Positions 8,620 to 18,419 of a stretch of 64,000 bases of DNA are shown piece by piece. Position 1 is the stretch's first letter. Each line of letters opens with the position of its first letter. A program made the translations under genes and the position numbers. The notes below the pieces were generated by a model, which searched no databases, was not told the origin of the DNA, and saw only the letters and a program-made list of their open reading frames with translations. The stretch lies in NCBI GenBank assembly GCA_029882975.1, contig JAOUJW010000027.1, positions 1 through 64,000 on the forward strand, written 5' to 3'. This stretch comes from Gammaproteobacteria bacterium (GTDB lineage Bacteria; Pseudomonadota; Gammaproteobacteria; SZUA-152).

Positions 8620-9893
8620 AACTTATGCGTCTGCAGATAGTTAAGCAACTCATCGTACACACCACCTTCATTGGAAAACATGGCATAGTTTCTGGCCGTT
8701 TCAAACCAGGGTCTGGTACTGGGCAGTACATCACGCACGGCTTGCTTAAAATCATCCATATTGATAGGTCGGGCGATCCCACTGCTGATGGATTCATGCA
8801 TGGCGTATTCGGCGGCCGATTCTACCAAATGTGCCAAATCAGCACCGGAATAGTGCTCCGTATTGGCAGCAATGGTAGTAATATCCAAACCTTCCACCGG
8901 CCGGTCCTTCAAATGATAATTCAAGATGGTCTGGCGCGCTTCGCGGTCCGGAGGTAGCACCAATACCATACGATCGAAACGACCGGGGCGACGCAGCGCG
9001 GTATCCACATCCCAAGGATGATTGGTTGCACTTAGCATAAAGACGTTGCGGTTATCACTCCCCACACTATCCATCTCCGCCAACAGCTGATTGACAATAG
9101 TGCGTCCGGCAGAGTGGCGCATATTACTGCGCTTTTGTCCCAATGCGTCAACTTCATCAAAAAACAGTACCGCAGGCGCTTTGCGTCGGGCTGTTTCAAA
9201 AATTTCGTGCAACCGCCGCTCACTCTCCCCAAGATACATATCCAAAACGTCGGACAATCCCACTGACATAAACGTCGCTCCCAGCTCACCCGCCAGCGCC
9301 CGAGCAATAAACGTTTTACCACATCCGGGCGGACCGTAAAGCAATAAGCCGCCCTGCAAACTTTTGCCGTACATTTTCATAATTTCCGGATTTCTCAACG
9401 GTGCCAAAAACGCCATATCTAAACGTTTTTTCACCGCTTCCATACCACCCACGTCATCCAGAGTAATTCTCGGCTCCAAGTCCTCCCACGGTCCTACAGT
9501 GACATTATCGTCATTCTCCACCACGCTCAGCTTATGAGGCTGTTCCGGCATACCTGCCGGTTTCGCTGCGTGCAAAGAAGTGACATTAGAGGAGGACTGA
9601 TGCTTTTCTTCAGGTGCGAAGGGAAACTCCGTGCGCTCACCCAAGGCGACAAGCAATTGTCGATAACCTTGGGCTTTTTCTTCGTTAGAGGTATGCTCGG
9701 CAGCCTCAGCGGCACCGCGCAGGGCCTGCAAATTGGCCGGCTGGCGCGCTAATACAGCGTCAAACTGTAACGCTGCCTCTTCAAATCGCTCTGCTTTCAG
9801 TAACAAATCACCCACATGCAGACGCATGCCCCAATCGTCCGGGTTACTCTCCAGGGCGGTTAGCAAGGTATTAATTATGCTGTCTACGCTCAT
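8616..9893 (-). CDS. TPR-AAA+ ATPase (Cdc48/FtsH-type AAA module)
   Basis: This protein has 425 residues from ATG 9893; a TTG at 9905 would add four. Residues 1-80 form one or two TPRs. The AAA module follows: Walker A GPPGCGKT, pore-type segment SVGLSDVLDMYLGESERRLHEIF, Walker B AVLFFDEVDALG, sensor 1 FMLSATNHPWD, arginine finger region RRPGRFDR, and a C-terminal lid containing YSGADLAHLVESAAEYA. The order and motifs match the single-AAA branch related to Cdc48, Vps4 and FtsH. No protease domain is present, so it is probably an unfoldase or remodelling ATPase. It is coupled by a 4-base overlap to the membrane TPR protein. Confidence 0.9.
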   Translation of the reverse strand: MSVDSIINTLLTALESNPDDWGMRLHVGDLLLKAERFEEAALQFDAVLARQPANLQALRGAAEAAEHTSNEEKAQGYRQLLVALGERTEFPFAPEEKHQSSSNVTSLHAAKPAGMPEQPHKLSVVENDDNVTVGPWEDLEPRITLDDVGGMEAVKKRLDMAFLAPLRNPEIMKMYGKSLQGGLLLYGPPGCGKTFIARALAGELGATFMSVGLSDVLDMYLGESERRLHEIFETARRKAPAVLFFDEVDALGQKRSNMRHSAGRTIVNQLLAEMDSVGSDNRNVFMLSATNHPWDVDTALRRPGRFDRMVLVLPPDREARQTILNYHLKDRPVEGLDITTIAANTEHYSGADLAHLVESAAEYAMHESISSGIARPINMDDFKQAVRDVLPSTRPWFETARNYAMFSNEGGVYDELLNYLQTHKL

Positions 9894-10056
9894 TGTTTCG
9901 TCCAAGGTTTTTCATGGGGTATTAGTCATTATTATCGAACCTAGTTTGCAATGCTTAAGTCAAACCGCGCTATTGTTTTTACCAGAAAATGGGACGAGGT
10001 ACACGCTTTTAATGACAGCCCAAGGCAAGAAACTGGGGAAGCATCTGGAAGAATAT

Positions 10057-10086
10057 AACCTGACCCGGTGATCACCGGATCAGGTT
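10057..10086. terminator. Near-perfect hairpin downstream of the TauE-USP gene
   Basis: A palindrome with arms AACCTGA and TCAGGTT surrounds CCGGTGATCACCGG. It lies between the start of the AAA+ gene and the end of the minus-strand transporter gene, where it would stop transcription of the transporter. No clear T-run follows, so the mechanism is uncertain. Confidence 0.55.
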
Positions 10087-10119
10087 GTGAGGGATAGAAA
10101 AGATCGAGAGAGACCCCTT

Positions 10120-12042
10120 TTACAGCTTAACCACCAACACGGGACATTCGGCCTGACCAATAACGCGTTCGGACACGCTACCTACCAACAAGCGTTCCAA
10201 GCCGGTGCGGCCATGACTTCCCATGACAATAAGATCAGTACTATGATCTTTAGCACATGCCATAATTGCTTCATCCGGACGACCAACACGCACATCCACC
10301 GCCACTTTCACATCCAGGTTTTCTAATTGGGCCTGATGTTGGGATGCCAAAGCCTTGGCGTCATCCAACTGGCTTTCATCAGTTGCCACGGAAATAATGG
10401 TGACCGGTGCCGGGCATTGTTTTACCAGATTGACAACAGTAGCTGCCGCCTCCTGGCTGTTGCGAGACCCATCCACAGGCAACAATATACCATTACCTTT
10501 GATAGCCGTATTACGTGGCACCACCATCACATTGCTATGAGTATGCCCAATGACTTTCTCAGTGGTACTGCCGATCATGGCCCTTAGCAAATCGGCTTTG
10601 TCACGCCGCCCCATGACAATCATATCCATGGCACTGGCATCAGCCTGATCCACGATTTCCGTGTAGGGGTCATCGCCATGGCCCAACAGAATTTCGCATT
10701 CAACCCCGACCGCTTCCGCTTTAGCACGAACCGCCAGCAAACGATCCACCACCTCTTTTTTCTCCTGTTTGTGAACCGGCTCTGCCAAAGGAGATTCTAA
10801 ATCCGCTGTCGCCAACACACTGAATGCAAACAATTGCGCATTACAACGTTTGGCAATATTGATCGCCTCATCCATCGCGCTTTCGCTGTATTCAGTACCA
10901 TCGCTTACCAACATAATACGCTCTAAACGTCCACTGGGTGACAGTTGCCGCTCTGGAGTAATAATCGGCGCAGAGAACGTACCTACAGCGACATTCTCGG
11001 CGGCCAGTTTCTGCCGATGTTCCCGCATACCTTTGAACAATGCATTGAAAACAATCACCGCTCCGGCGGCAAGGGCAAAAATCAGCAGACCAAAACTTAG
11101 ATTTTTCAGGAAAGTGGCCGTCGCAGGTGCCAAGGGATCGATCTTACCCAACTCCGACAAATACACCGGAATCACCACAGCACGACTGATCAGGGCCAGC
11201 AACATAATCACACCCATTACGATTTTAACCATGTAGGGTTTTACATAGGTGGTACCAATGGCGCCCAGCTGTACCCCAAAGAGAGACCCGGCCAAGATGA
11301 TCATCGCCAGGCGGATATCCACAAAACCGGCCCAGGCAAATTTGATCGTGCCGCCCATCCCCATCACGAACGCAATCACCAGCTCCGTGGCTGAAGCGAC
11401 TAACCCCGGCACCCCTAATACATACATCATGGCCGGCACACCGATAAAACCGCCTACGGCAATGGTGGCTGCCAACATACCCGTGGCAAACCCAATGGGA
11501 AGTGTAAATAACACGGAAATACGCGCATCGATGGATTTGAAGTACATCATCGTACCGGGAATGTGTACCGACTGAACCCATTGCGCCAGTTTGGTCTTTT
11601 TCTCGGCATCCGGGTTTTCTGAATGATACATTTTCCAGGCATCACGCAATACATACCCACCCACAATTGCCAAGACAACAACAAATACCGTGGATACATA
11701 CAGATTGGAACCGGCTTTGCCAAAGGCTTCGCGAATGCCCTCCTGCACTCCGGCACCGTACAACACCCCGGCTTCAGCAGAAATACCCAACACAATACCC
11801 AGCTTCACGTCCACTTGGCCGAACTTGTGCCGCTTCATAGCGCCCACCAAGGCCTTGGGAAATTTATGCGCCATATTGGAAGCGACAGCCATGATCGCAG
11901 TCACCCCCATATTCATCATGGCTGGAGTGAGCACGAAAGCACCACCGGAGCCAATGAACCCGCTAACCAAGCCGCCAACGAACCCCACCAAAAATAGAAA
12001 AATCACACTCCCGGCGCCTAAATCGATAAAACTCACTTCCAT
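10120..12042 (-). CDS. TauE/SafE (TSUP) permease fused to two universal stress domains
   Basis: This 640-residue protein is a fusion. Residues 1-350 form an eight- to ten-helix TSUP permease; the first helix region carries GLVSGFIGSGGAF and the repeat half carries GFATGMLAATIAVGGFIGVPAM. Two tandem USP domains follow, about 370-510 and 515-640. The second has an intact ATP-binding motif, MGSHGRTGLERLLVGS. In the first, MGRRDKADLLRAMIGS, Asp replaces the second Gly, so it may not bind ATP. TSUP proteins export sulfite or organosulfonates; the USP pair suggests nucleotide-dependent gating. A small membrane gene lies 10 bases upstream, and a LysR regulator is divergent, so regulation by that LysR is likely. 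Confidence 0.9.
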   Translation of the reverse strand: MEVSFIDLGAGSVIFLFLVGFVGGLVSGFIGSGGAFVLTPAMMNMGVTAIMAVASNMAHKFPKALVGAMKRHKFGQVDVKLGIVLGISAEAGVLYGAGVQEGIREAFGKAGSNLYVSTVFVVVLAIVGGYVLRDAWKMYHSENPDAEKKTKLAQWVQSVHIPGTMMYFKSIDARISVLFTLPIGFATGMLAATIAVGGFIGVPAMMYVLGVPGLVASATELVIAFVMGMGGTIKFAWAGFVDIRLAMIILAGSLFGVQLGAIGTTYVKPYMVKIVMGVIMLLALISRAVVIPVYLSELGKIDPLAPATATFLKNLSFGLLIFALAAGAVIVFNALFKGMREHRQKLAAENVAVGTFSAPIITPERQLSPSGRLERIMLVSDGTEYSESAMDEAINIAKRCNAQLFAFSVLATADLESPLAEPVHKQEKKEVVDRLLAVRAKAEAVGVECEILLGHGDDPYTEIVDQADASAMDMIVMGRRDKADLLRAMIGSTTEKVIGHTHSNVMVVPRNTAIKGNGILLPVDGSRNSQEAAATVVNLVKQCPAPVTIISVATDESQLDDAKALASQHQAQLENLDVKVAVDVRVGRPDEAIMACAKDHSTDLIVMGSHGRTGLERLLVGSVSERVIGQAECPVLVVKL

Positions 12043-12052
12043 TTCGAACCCC

Positions 12053-12310
12053 TCACTTCTTCGTGGTTTTAGCTTTTACGCCGAATAGATCCCAAAAATG
12101 TCCGGTGAAATTACCGTGTACAATGGAAAATACGAAAGCAATGCTGACAGGAATAAAGAAAAACCATTGGCCTTTGCGGGAATACTCCAAAATTTGCCCA
12201 TTAAAGTAATACAAGAAAAAATACAAAACCACGCTGAGACCGCCGTAGCTTACGGTTCGAATCAACAATGGAGTCATGGAAGGTGTTATCTTCCGTACCA
12301 GTCGCCGCAT
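12053..12310 (-). CDS. Small two-helix membrane protein, partner of the TSUP-USP permease
   Basis: This 85-residue protein has two hydrophobic helices (about residues 20-38 and 50-65) and a basic C-terminus ending GVKAKTTKK. I do not recognise a named family. It stops 10 bases before the permease start, so the two are almost certainly co-transcribed, and it may be a small subunit of the transporter. The LysR gene starts divergently 188 bases away. Confidence 0.75.
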   Translation of the reverse strand: MRRLVRKITPSMTPLLIRTVSYGGLSVVLYFFLYYFNGQILEYSRKGQWFFFIPVSIAFVFSIVHGNFTGHFWDLFGVKAKTTKK

Positions 12311-12456
12311 AATTTTTCCTATTTTATTTGCAATTACAATTAATTATGATTTTTCGTGACAGCGAAAATGACAAAAAGCGAGGAGGAACAAAAGTTCTGC
12401 TACAATCAGTTTTTATAGTGCACTGTCAAATCCCAGCAGACATTCTAAATTAATAA

Positions 12457-12472
12457 ATTAGTATTTCCTAAT
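12457..12472. promoter_or_regulatory. Candidate LysR-type operator
   Basis: An inverted repeat, ATTAG-6-CTAAT, contains the T-N11-A signature of LysR-family binding sites. It lies 27 bases upstream of the LysR gene start, in the divergent intergenic region shared with the transporter operon. This is a motif match only. Confidence 0.4.
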
Positions 12473-12498
12473 GAATAGATTTACCAGAACATTCCTAT

Positions 12499-13392
12499 AT
12501 GGAATATAGTAGATTGCCAGATGTTCGCGGCTGGGCCGCCTTGCGTGCCGTTGTGGAAAAGGGTGGCGTCAGTGCAGCCGCCAAAGCCCTTGATGTAGGA
12601 CAACCCGCAATTACCAAACGTCTACGCGCACTGGAACAATGCTACGGAGCCAATCTTACTGAAAAAGTGTCAGGACGTCTGAAACTGACCCCGGCGGGCG
12701 AGAAAGTCTATCTATTGGCAGTACAAACTCTGGATCGACAAACCGCCTTGCAAGAGGAATTGGTGCATATGGCACAGGGCTCGGATACCTTGCGCTTGGA
12801 GGTTACCTTCTCTATCGGCGAACACTTACTGCCGGATATTCTGTTACAGTTTGCTGAGCTGTATCCCGCTTACACAGTGCAAACCCGCATGGCCTATAGC
12901 CGCAACATCCAAGACCACCTAGCCACCGGGCTGGTTGATTTGGCCCTGGTTGAAAGCGCTCCGGAACACCCGGACGTCCTGGTGCAAAAATGGGAGGATG
13001 ATGAGCTATGGTTGGTTTGCAGCCCACACCACCCCTTGGCGAATACAGAATTATTACCTCTGGAACAATTGTGTGACATCAGTTTCGTATTGCGGGAAAA
13101 ACGCTCCTCGGCACGAACAGCTTTGGATAAGGCGCTTATAGGTATCGGTATGGGGCAATTGAAAATCGCAATGGAAGTCGGCTCTACCGACACCATCGTG
13201 GAAATCCTGTCCCGAGGTAACCATGTGAGTTTTCTACCCCGCTTTGCGGTGCAAAACGAAGTCAAAAAAGGCGAATTATTTCATATAAAAGTCAAAGGTT
13301 TCCGTATTATGCGAACCCTGTGGATTGCCCGCCACCGCAACAAACTCAATCATCCCGTGGCCGAAACCCTGATAAAAATGTTACATAATTAA
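12499..13392 (+). CDS. LysR-family transcriptional regulator
   Basis: This 297-residue protein has an N-terminal winged helix-turn-helix, LRAVVEKGGVSAAAKALDVGQPAITKRLRALE, at residues 15-46. The two-lobed substrate-binding domain spans about 90-290, with DLALVESAPEHPD and the hinge region SFVLREKRSSARTALDKAL. Family members sense a small ligand and usually control a divergent target, which here would be the small membrane protein and TSUP-USP permease. The ligand may be sulfite or another sulfur compound, inferred only from the transporter family. Confidence 0.9.
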   Translation: MEYSRLPDVRGWAALRAVVEKGGVSAAAKALDVGQPAITKRLRALEQCYGANLTEKVSGRLKLTPAGEKVYLLAVQTLDRQTALQEELVHMAQGSDTLRLEVTFSIGEHLLPDILLQFAELYPAYTVQTRMAYSRNIQDHLATGLVDLALVESAPEHPDVLVQKWEDDELWLVCSPHHPLANTELLPLEQLCDISFVLREKRSSARTALDKALIGIGMGQLKIAMEVGSTDTIVEILSRGNHVSFLPRFAVQNEVKKGELFHIKVKGFRIMRTLWIARHRNKLNHPVAETLIKMLHN

Positions 13393-13475
13393 GAATATCT
13401 GAATCTACTAATGTTTTAGCTTATTGGGACGATACCCTACTCCAAGAATGCATTGCGAAATATAAGAGGTATCGC

Positions 13476-13916
13476 ATGAGCCTGATAGATTGGTTAAATA
13501 AGAAACTCTCCGGTGATAACTCGGCCCAATTGAGCTTCAAAGAGGGCGAGGAAGAATTTGCCGGCCTCAACTTAAAGGAAGTTTTGAATGCGCACTTGGC
13601 CTGGAACGAACGCTTAAAAAACTACCTAAACAATACCAGCGATGAAGACCTGGACGTACACCAGATTGCACCTGACAATCTGTGTGTATTGGGAAAATGG
13701 ATATATGGCCCCGGCAGTGCTCAGTTTGGAAAACTTGCCGAATTCAATGAGCTAAAACAAACCCATAAAAAATTTCACCTCACGGCAGGCGAGATTGTTC
13801 TCAAACACAATGAGGGACAGCAACACGAAGCTGCTACCATGCTGAAAGGACCGTTTCGTTCCTTATCCGGTCATATTCAGCTCAACCTGGTACGCCTGTA
13901 CGCTTCCGCAAACTAA
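13476..13916 (+). CDS. Stand-alone CZB zinc-binding domain protein
   Basis: This 146-residue protein consists almost entirely of a chemoreceptor zinc-binding (CZB) domain. The conserved His of LNAHLAWNERLK (residue 38), the signature DNLCVLGKWIYG (C-x-LGKW, about residues 69-80), and later His residues in THKKFHLTAGEI fit the 3His/1Cys zinc site of this fold. CZB domains usually end chemoreceptors or diguanylate cyclases and sense zinc or hypochlorous acid. Here no receptor or cyclase is fused or adjacent. The start has an AAGAGGT ribosome site. It may act in trans on a signalling partner elsewhere. Confidence 0.88.
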   Translation: MSLIDWLNKKLSGDNSAQLSFKEGEEEFAGLNLKEVLNAHLAWNERLKNYLNNTSDEDLDVHQIAPDNLCVLGKWIYGPGSAQFGKLAEFNELKQTHKKFHLTAGEIVLKHNEGQQHEAATMLKGPFRSLSGHIQLNLVRLYASAN

Positions 13917-13934
13917 ACCCCGAACAAGTTTGTA

Positions 13935-14498
13935 TTAATGGGCATGTGAATGGCTGTGATTATGACCACCGCCTTCAGTGTATCCTCGCAAACGATCATA
14001 CTGATGTATTTGGTTTGGTGTTAACACCGCTTTTTGCTGCAAATGGGCGCCCAAATGCGCTATTCGTAACTGAGCTTGCAAGGACCCGATTTCCGTTACC
14101 AGAGACTGTAGCTGCTCTGCAGACACTGTGCCGGAGGCAAACGCCTGATCCAGACGTTTTTCTGTTGCTACGATTTTTTCTCCAAGGGATACTGCCCTCT
14201 TTTTCATTGCATTAAATATGCTTTTAGACCGTTGTATTTGTTCCGGGGTAAGCTCAAGCCCCTCGGACAAATCCAACACATGGAGGGGGCCAGGGTAGTG
14301 GTTCAATTCCGCCGCTTTAGCAAAGCCCATGCCTTTGCCATGCAAATAACCATCAATCTCCTCTGATGATAATGCTTTAATTTGCCGTTTTTGCTGGCCT
14401 TTGTAGGGCATGTGATTTTCTGCTGCACCTGAAAAAGATATCGAAGCCCAATTCAGCACTGCTGTTGCCATCGCTATAAGAACCACTTTTTTCCGCAT
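13935..14498 (-). CDS. Spy/CpxP-like periplasmic protein with His-rich tail
   Basis: This 187-residue protein has a signal peptide (KVVLIAMATAVLNWASISFSGAAE) and an all-helical body with an LTPEQIQRSKSIF segment near residue 81 and VLTPNQIHQYDRL near residue 159, the two LTxxQ motifs of the Spy/CpxP family. The C-terminus, GGGHNHSHSHAH, is a likely metal-binding tail. Family members are periplasmic chaperones or metal sensors induced by envelope stress. An upstream GGGGGG ribosome site fixes the start. It converges on the CZB gene with an 18-base gap. Confidence 0.85.
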   Translation of the reverse strand: MRKKVVLIAMATAVLNWASISFSGAAENHMPYKGQQKRQIKALSSEEIDGYLHGKGMGFAKAAELNHYPGPLHVLDLSEGLELTPEQIQRSKSIFNAMKKRAVSLGEKIVATEKRLDQAFASGTVSAEQLQSLVTEIGSLQAQLRIAHLGAHLQQKAVLTPNQIHQYDRLRGYTEGGGHNHSHSHAH

Positions 14499-14614
14499 TG
14501 TCGCCCCCCGTATTAATTCCGCATTGCAACAATCGCATAGCGGCGATTACTGCATATTAGTCCCGACTACATCGCCGAAAGTTCCCGCATTTCAATCAGG
14601 GAGAATTCCGAATG

Positions 14615-17524
14615 TTATTTAGCTTTAGCAATAGGACGATCAGAATTCAACAACCATTTCTCTAAAATCTTCAACAGCAAATCCTGCTTTAAGGGCTTAC
14701 TTAAATAGTCGTCCATACCTGCGTTTAGACAGGCGTCTTTGTCGCCTTGCATCGCGTTAGCCGTTAAGGCAACAATGGGTGTATGATGACTCTTTCCTTC
14801 AAATTTTCTCACTCTACGGGTGGCTTCGTACCCGTCCATAATGGGCATTTGACAATCCATAAATACCAGTTCATATTCTTTTTCCAGTATGAGACGATAG
14901 GCTTTCTCTCCATTATCAACGACATCCGCTAGGCAACCGAACTTTCGCAGCATACCCAACAATACTTTTTGGTTGATTAAATTATCCTCCACCACCAAAA
15001 TGCGGCGCTGTACGCCAAAATCCGCCACATTGGCTTTGCTTTGACGTTGGGAGTAAGGCACATAGCCTTGACTGACTACGGAAACAATATTGTCAAACAG
15101 CACACTTTGACGAACCGGCTTACTCAGAGTGCAGTTTATTTGTATATCGTCACCAAACCCTATGGCACCGGATGTGAGCATAATAATTTTGATCTCTTCA
15201 TACCCTTTCCAGGCTCGCACTCTACGGGCCACTTCGGTGCCATCCATTCCCGGCATCATCAAGTCCAGAAGAATTAAGTCATATACTCTATTCTGTTTTT
15301 CAGCTTGCTCTATTTTTTGTAAAGCGTCAAAACCGTCCTCTGCCGTGTCATAACGGATATCCCAAATCTCCAGATGATGTTGCAGTATCATTCGGTTGGT
15401 TTTATTGTCATCGACGATTAATACCATCAAGTGCTGGAGATTTTCATTCAACTCATAACCAGGCACACTTAAGACCGACTTGGCCAACTTCACGGTGAAC
15501 CAAAAACAACTGCCCTTTCCTTCCTCTGAGTCTACTCCAACTTCACCACCCATCAGCTCCACCAGTTGTGCAGAGATAGTCAACCCCAGCCCGCTGCCAC
15601 CATAGGTCCGGGTGGTAGCACTATTCGCTTGGGAAAAACTTTCAAATATCAACTCACGGGCATGCTCAGGTATTCCTATCCCTGTGTCTTGTACCTCAAT
15701 GTAGATCGTGTCCTCAGAGTCTGAAGTAGCGACAAGTTTGGCACGAATAACTATCTCTCCCTGATCGGTAAACTTAACGGCATTACCGACCATGTTGCTT
15801 ACGATTTGTCTGAGTCGCGTCGGATCACCTCGAACCATAACGGGCACATCCACCCCAATATCGCAAGCAATTTCCAAACCTTTAGCGTGAGCCCGCCCTG
15901 CAAATAAAACACTGACTTCTTCGATTAGTTGACACAAATTAAAATCAGCTTGTTCCAACGACATTTTTCCGGATTCAATTTTGGAAACATCCAATATGTC
16001 ATTCAGCAATATGAGTAATGTTTCTCCCGAGTTCTTGGCAATCTCCACATGTTCGCTCTGTTCCGAGTTGAGTTGACTGTCCTCCAATAAACTCAACATT
16101 CCAAGCAAACCGTTCATCGGGGTACGTATTTCATGGCTCATGTTGGCCAGAAACTCCGATTTGGCCCGGGCAGCTTCCAAAGCACGATCGCGCGCCTGAG
16201 CCAGCTCTTCGGTCCGCGATTCCACCAGCACTTCCAGATGCTCTCGATGTTTTTTGAGCTCCAAGCGATTCAATTCTTGTTCCGTAATATCTTGCACCGT
16301 ACCCATACTAAATATCGGTTTCCCTTGTTCGTCAAATTTGGTCTCACACTGCTCTTGAACGTATTTAATACTACCGTCGTCGAGCAATAATCGATGCACA
16401 ATACTGTAAGGCTCGCGAGTTTGTAGAGAATTCACATAAGCAGCATTAACCTCATCCCTATCCTCAGGATGGATGGCCTGCAGAAAGGCTTCATAGGATG
16501 CTCCAAATTTGTTGGAATCGATTTGAAAGATTCGAAAAATTTCAGGAGACCAATGTAGATGACTGGAAACCAAATCCAGTTCCCAATGCCCAATCTTGGC
16601 CAGCCGTTGCGCCTCTACCAAGCGAACTTCGCTAATACGTAATCGCTTTGCAGTACTTATACGCTCGCTGATATCAACAAAAGACACCACAGCACCCACC
16701 AGTCGACCATCACGCCGCAGTGGGGTAGAGCTATATTCGACCGGCACAAGGCTGCCGTCAGCTCGGAGAAATTCTTCATAATCTACACGAATGCGCTCAC
16801 CCCGGGTTAATGCCCGCTGAATCGGACACTGCTGCCAGGAATGACTATCCTCGGCGTGATGAGAATGAGTCACGGAGTGCATATCCTTGCCCAGCAAATC
16901 TTCGGCTTTTTCATAACCCAAAAGTGTCAAACAGGCAAAATTAGCAAAACTGCATTTACCATGTGTGTCAACGCCATAAATTGCACCACAAGCCGTTTCC
17001 AGTAACAGCTGTATATCTTTGGGACTTATCTCAGCTTCCAATATTGACTTTGAGCCACGAAATCGCAGTAACATTGCAACAAGCGCCCACAGTCCCAGCA
17101 TCACCGCCAATGCCCAACGCCATGTCGAATCGTTATCGTGAAAACCACTAAATCCCAACACCAAAGATTGGCCATTCCTCAACGGATGAATCATTGGCGT
17201 TATGCCGGGTAATGAGCCTTGAATTTCTGTCACGGTAGGCGTGGTTGGGGCAGAATCTGTGTCTAATGTGTTAACCAGCACTTGTCCGTCAGCTGCCAGC
17301 ACATAGGCATATTGAAATTTTTTCGTGTTGGAAACGGCTTGTACCAATGTCTTTTTAATAGCCTGAACGTCGCCGCCTTCACGCTCTATACTTTGGGCCA
17401 GAATATTCATAGTGGCATCGACCCAATCGCGGCTCTGTAATGCGGTTTTTTGTGTCCACATACTGTAAGCAAGTAATGTGAGCCCACAAAAAAGGCTAAG
17501 CGAGATGACACTACTCGATTTCAT
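14615..17524 (-). CDS. Orphan hybrid sensor histidine kinase, PAS-PAS-HisKA-HATPase-REC-REC
   Basis: This 969-residue inner-membrane kinase has a helix at 7-22, a periplasmic sensor region to about 130, and a second helix near 136-155. Two PAS domains (about 170-285 and 300-425) are followed by a dimerisation domain with the phospho-acceptor His in [17 protein letters not shown], an ATPase domain ([25 protein letters not shown]), and two receiver domains with Asp in [13 protein letters not shown] and [13 protein letters not shown]. No Hpt domain or separate response regulator is nearby, so its output probably needs an Hpt protein encoded elsewhere. The architecture resembles BarA-type kinases, but the signal is unknown. 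Confidence 0.93.
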   Translation of the reverse strand: MKSSSVISLSLFCGLTLLAYSMWTQKTALQSRDWVDATMNILAQSIEREGGDVQAIKKTLVQAVSNTKKFQYAYVLAADGQVLVNTLDTDSAPTTPTVTEIQGSLPGITPMIHPLRNGQSLVLGFSGFHDNDSTWRWALAVMLGLWALVAMLLRFRGSKSILEAEISPKDIQLLLETACGAIYGVDTHGKCSFANFACLTLLGYEKAEDLLGKDMHSVTHSHHAEDSHSWQQCPIQRALTRGERIRVDYEEFLRADGSLVPVEYSSTPLRRDGRLVGAVVSFVDISERISTAKRLRISEVRLVEAQRLAKIGHWELDLVSSHLHWSPEIFRIFQIDSNKFGASYEAFLQAIHPEDRDEVNAAYVNSLQTREPYSIVHRLLLDDGSIKYVQEQCETKFDEQGKPIFSMGTVQDITEQELNRLELKKHREHLEVLVESRTEELAQARDRALEAARAKSEFLANMSHEIRTPMNGLLGMLSLLEDSQLNSEQSEHVEIAKNSGETLLILLNDILDVSKIESGKMSLEQADFNLCQLIEEVSVLFAGRAHAKGLEIACDIGVDVPVMVRGDPTRLRQIVSNMVGNAVKFTDQGEIVIRAKLVATSDSEDTIYIEVQDTGIGIPEHARELIFESFSQANSATTRTYGGSGLGLTISAQLVELMGGEVGVDSEEGKGSCFWFTVKLAKSVLSVPGYELNENLQHLMVLIVDDNKTNRMILQHHLEIWDIRYDTAEDGFDALQKIEQAEKQNRVYDLILLDLMMPGMDGTEVARRVRAWKGYEEIKIIMLTSGAIGFGDDIQINCTLSKPVRQSVLFDNIVSVVSQGYVPYSQRQSKANVADFGVQRRILVVEDNLINQKVLLGMLRKFGCLADVVDNGEKAYRLILEKEYELVFMDCQMPIMDGYEATRRVRKFEGKSHHTPIVALTANAMQGDKDACLNAGMDDYLSKPLKQDLLLKILEKWLLNSDRPIAKAK

Positions 17525-17667
17525 ATAGATCGCAGAATCCCTTGAAAATTGACAACCCTTTGCGGTTTGTTTCTATATTGGCATCTTCCATGGAATTTTT
17601 AGCGAAATCGAGGCCTTAGGTGTAATAATTTCCTTAAATTTTAACTACCTGTCCCTTAACGGTTTAT

Positions 17668-18108
17668 CTACTTTGTCCTCCCCCATTCAAAACCCAGTTG
17701 TTTTGCAAAATGGTAACTAAAAATGTGCATATCCTGTTTGAAATACAGTTTGTGGGCCCTGAAACGCTGAACCCCGGAATCCAAGTGGAACACTCGACAT
17801 TGCTGTTCCCTGGCGTAGTTTTCCAGCCACTTTAACATGGTTTCTCCATGGCCTTTGCTGCGGTGGGTTTCCAGCGTTGCCAAGTCATCCACATATAAAT
17901 GTTTCCCCAGGGCCAGATTTAGACCAATGCGAAATCCAGCAACACAAACAACTTGCTTCTCTGCCTCAATGTACGCCAAACGGTATCCGTGTTGCATCAT
18001 CTCCGGTACCAGACGCATGAATTCTTGCCTGCTGACCTCCGTTCTGAGACTTCTCATGGTCTCGTAACAGGCGCCCAGCTCATTCTCGGTCTGTGCTAGT
18101 TTTACCAT
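17668..18108 (-). CDS. GNAT acetyltransferase
   Basis: This 146-residue protein starts at ATG 18108, which has a GGGGGA ribosome site; the longer reading from 18126 adds six residues. The core motif is LYVDDLATLETHRSKGHGETMLKWLENYA, where the acetyl-CoA loop RSKGHG replaces the more common RGxGxG. HLDSGVQRFRAHKLYFKQ near the C-terminus is typical of GNATs that modify small molecules or proteins. No substrate can be assigned. Confidence 0.85.
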   Translation of the reverse strand: MVKLAQTENELGACYETMRSLRTEVSRQEFMRLVPEMMQHGYRLAYIEAEKQVVCVAGFRIGLNLALGKHLYVDDLATLETHRSKGHGETMLKWLENYAREQQCRVFHLDSGVQRFRAHKLYFKQDMHIFSYHFAKQLGFEWGRTK

Positions 18109-18419
18109 AAATCCCCCGAAATGCACTCCAACTGATTCGAACTTGGGTCGCCAGCCGGGTCTGTGAATGGAAATCTGAGATAGGAAAGCAGGGAAAATCG
18201 TACTGCCTTCCCAAACCTTCCGTAGTCATAGCCAAAGGTTGTGAAACGTTAGCAAAAACCTGATGTTGCAGCAAGTGCCCATAGATTTGGGTGAATATGC
18301 ACGACCGATTACTTTTCTTTAAAGTCTATGGTAAAGTAAGAAACCTTATCGCAACAATCGTTTTAACTCCAACAATCAACAACTTACCTTGATTCTGGAA
18401 CTAGCGCCTGGGGGACATC

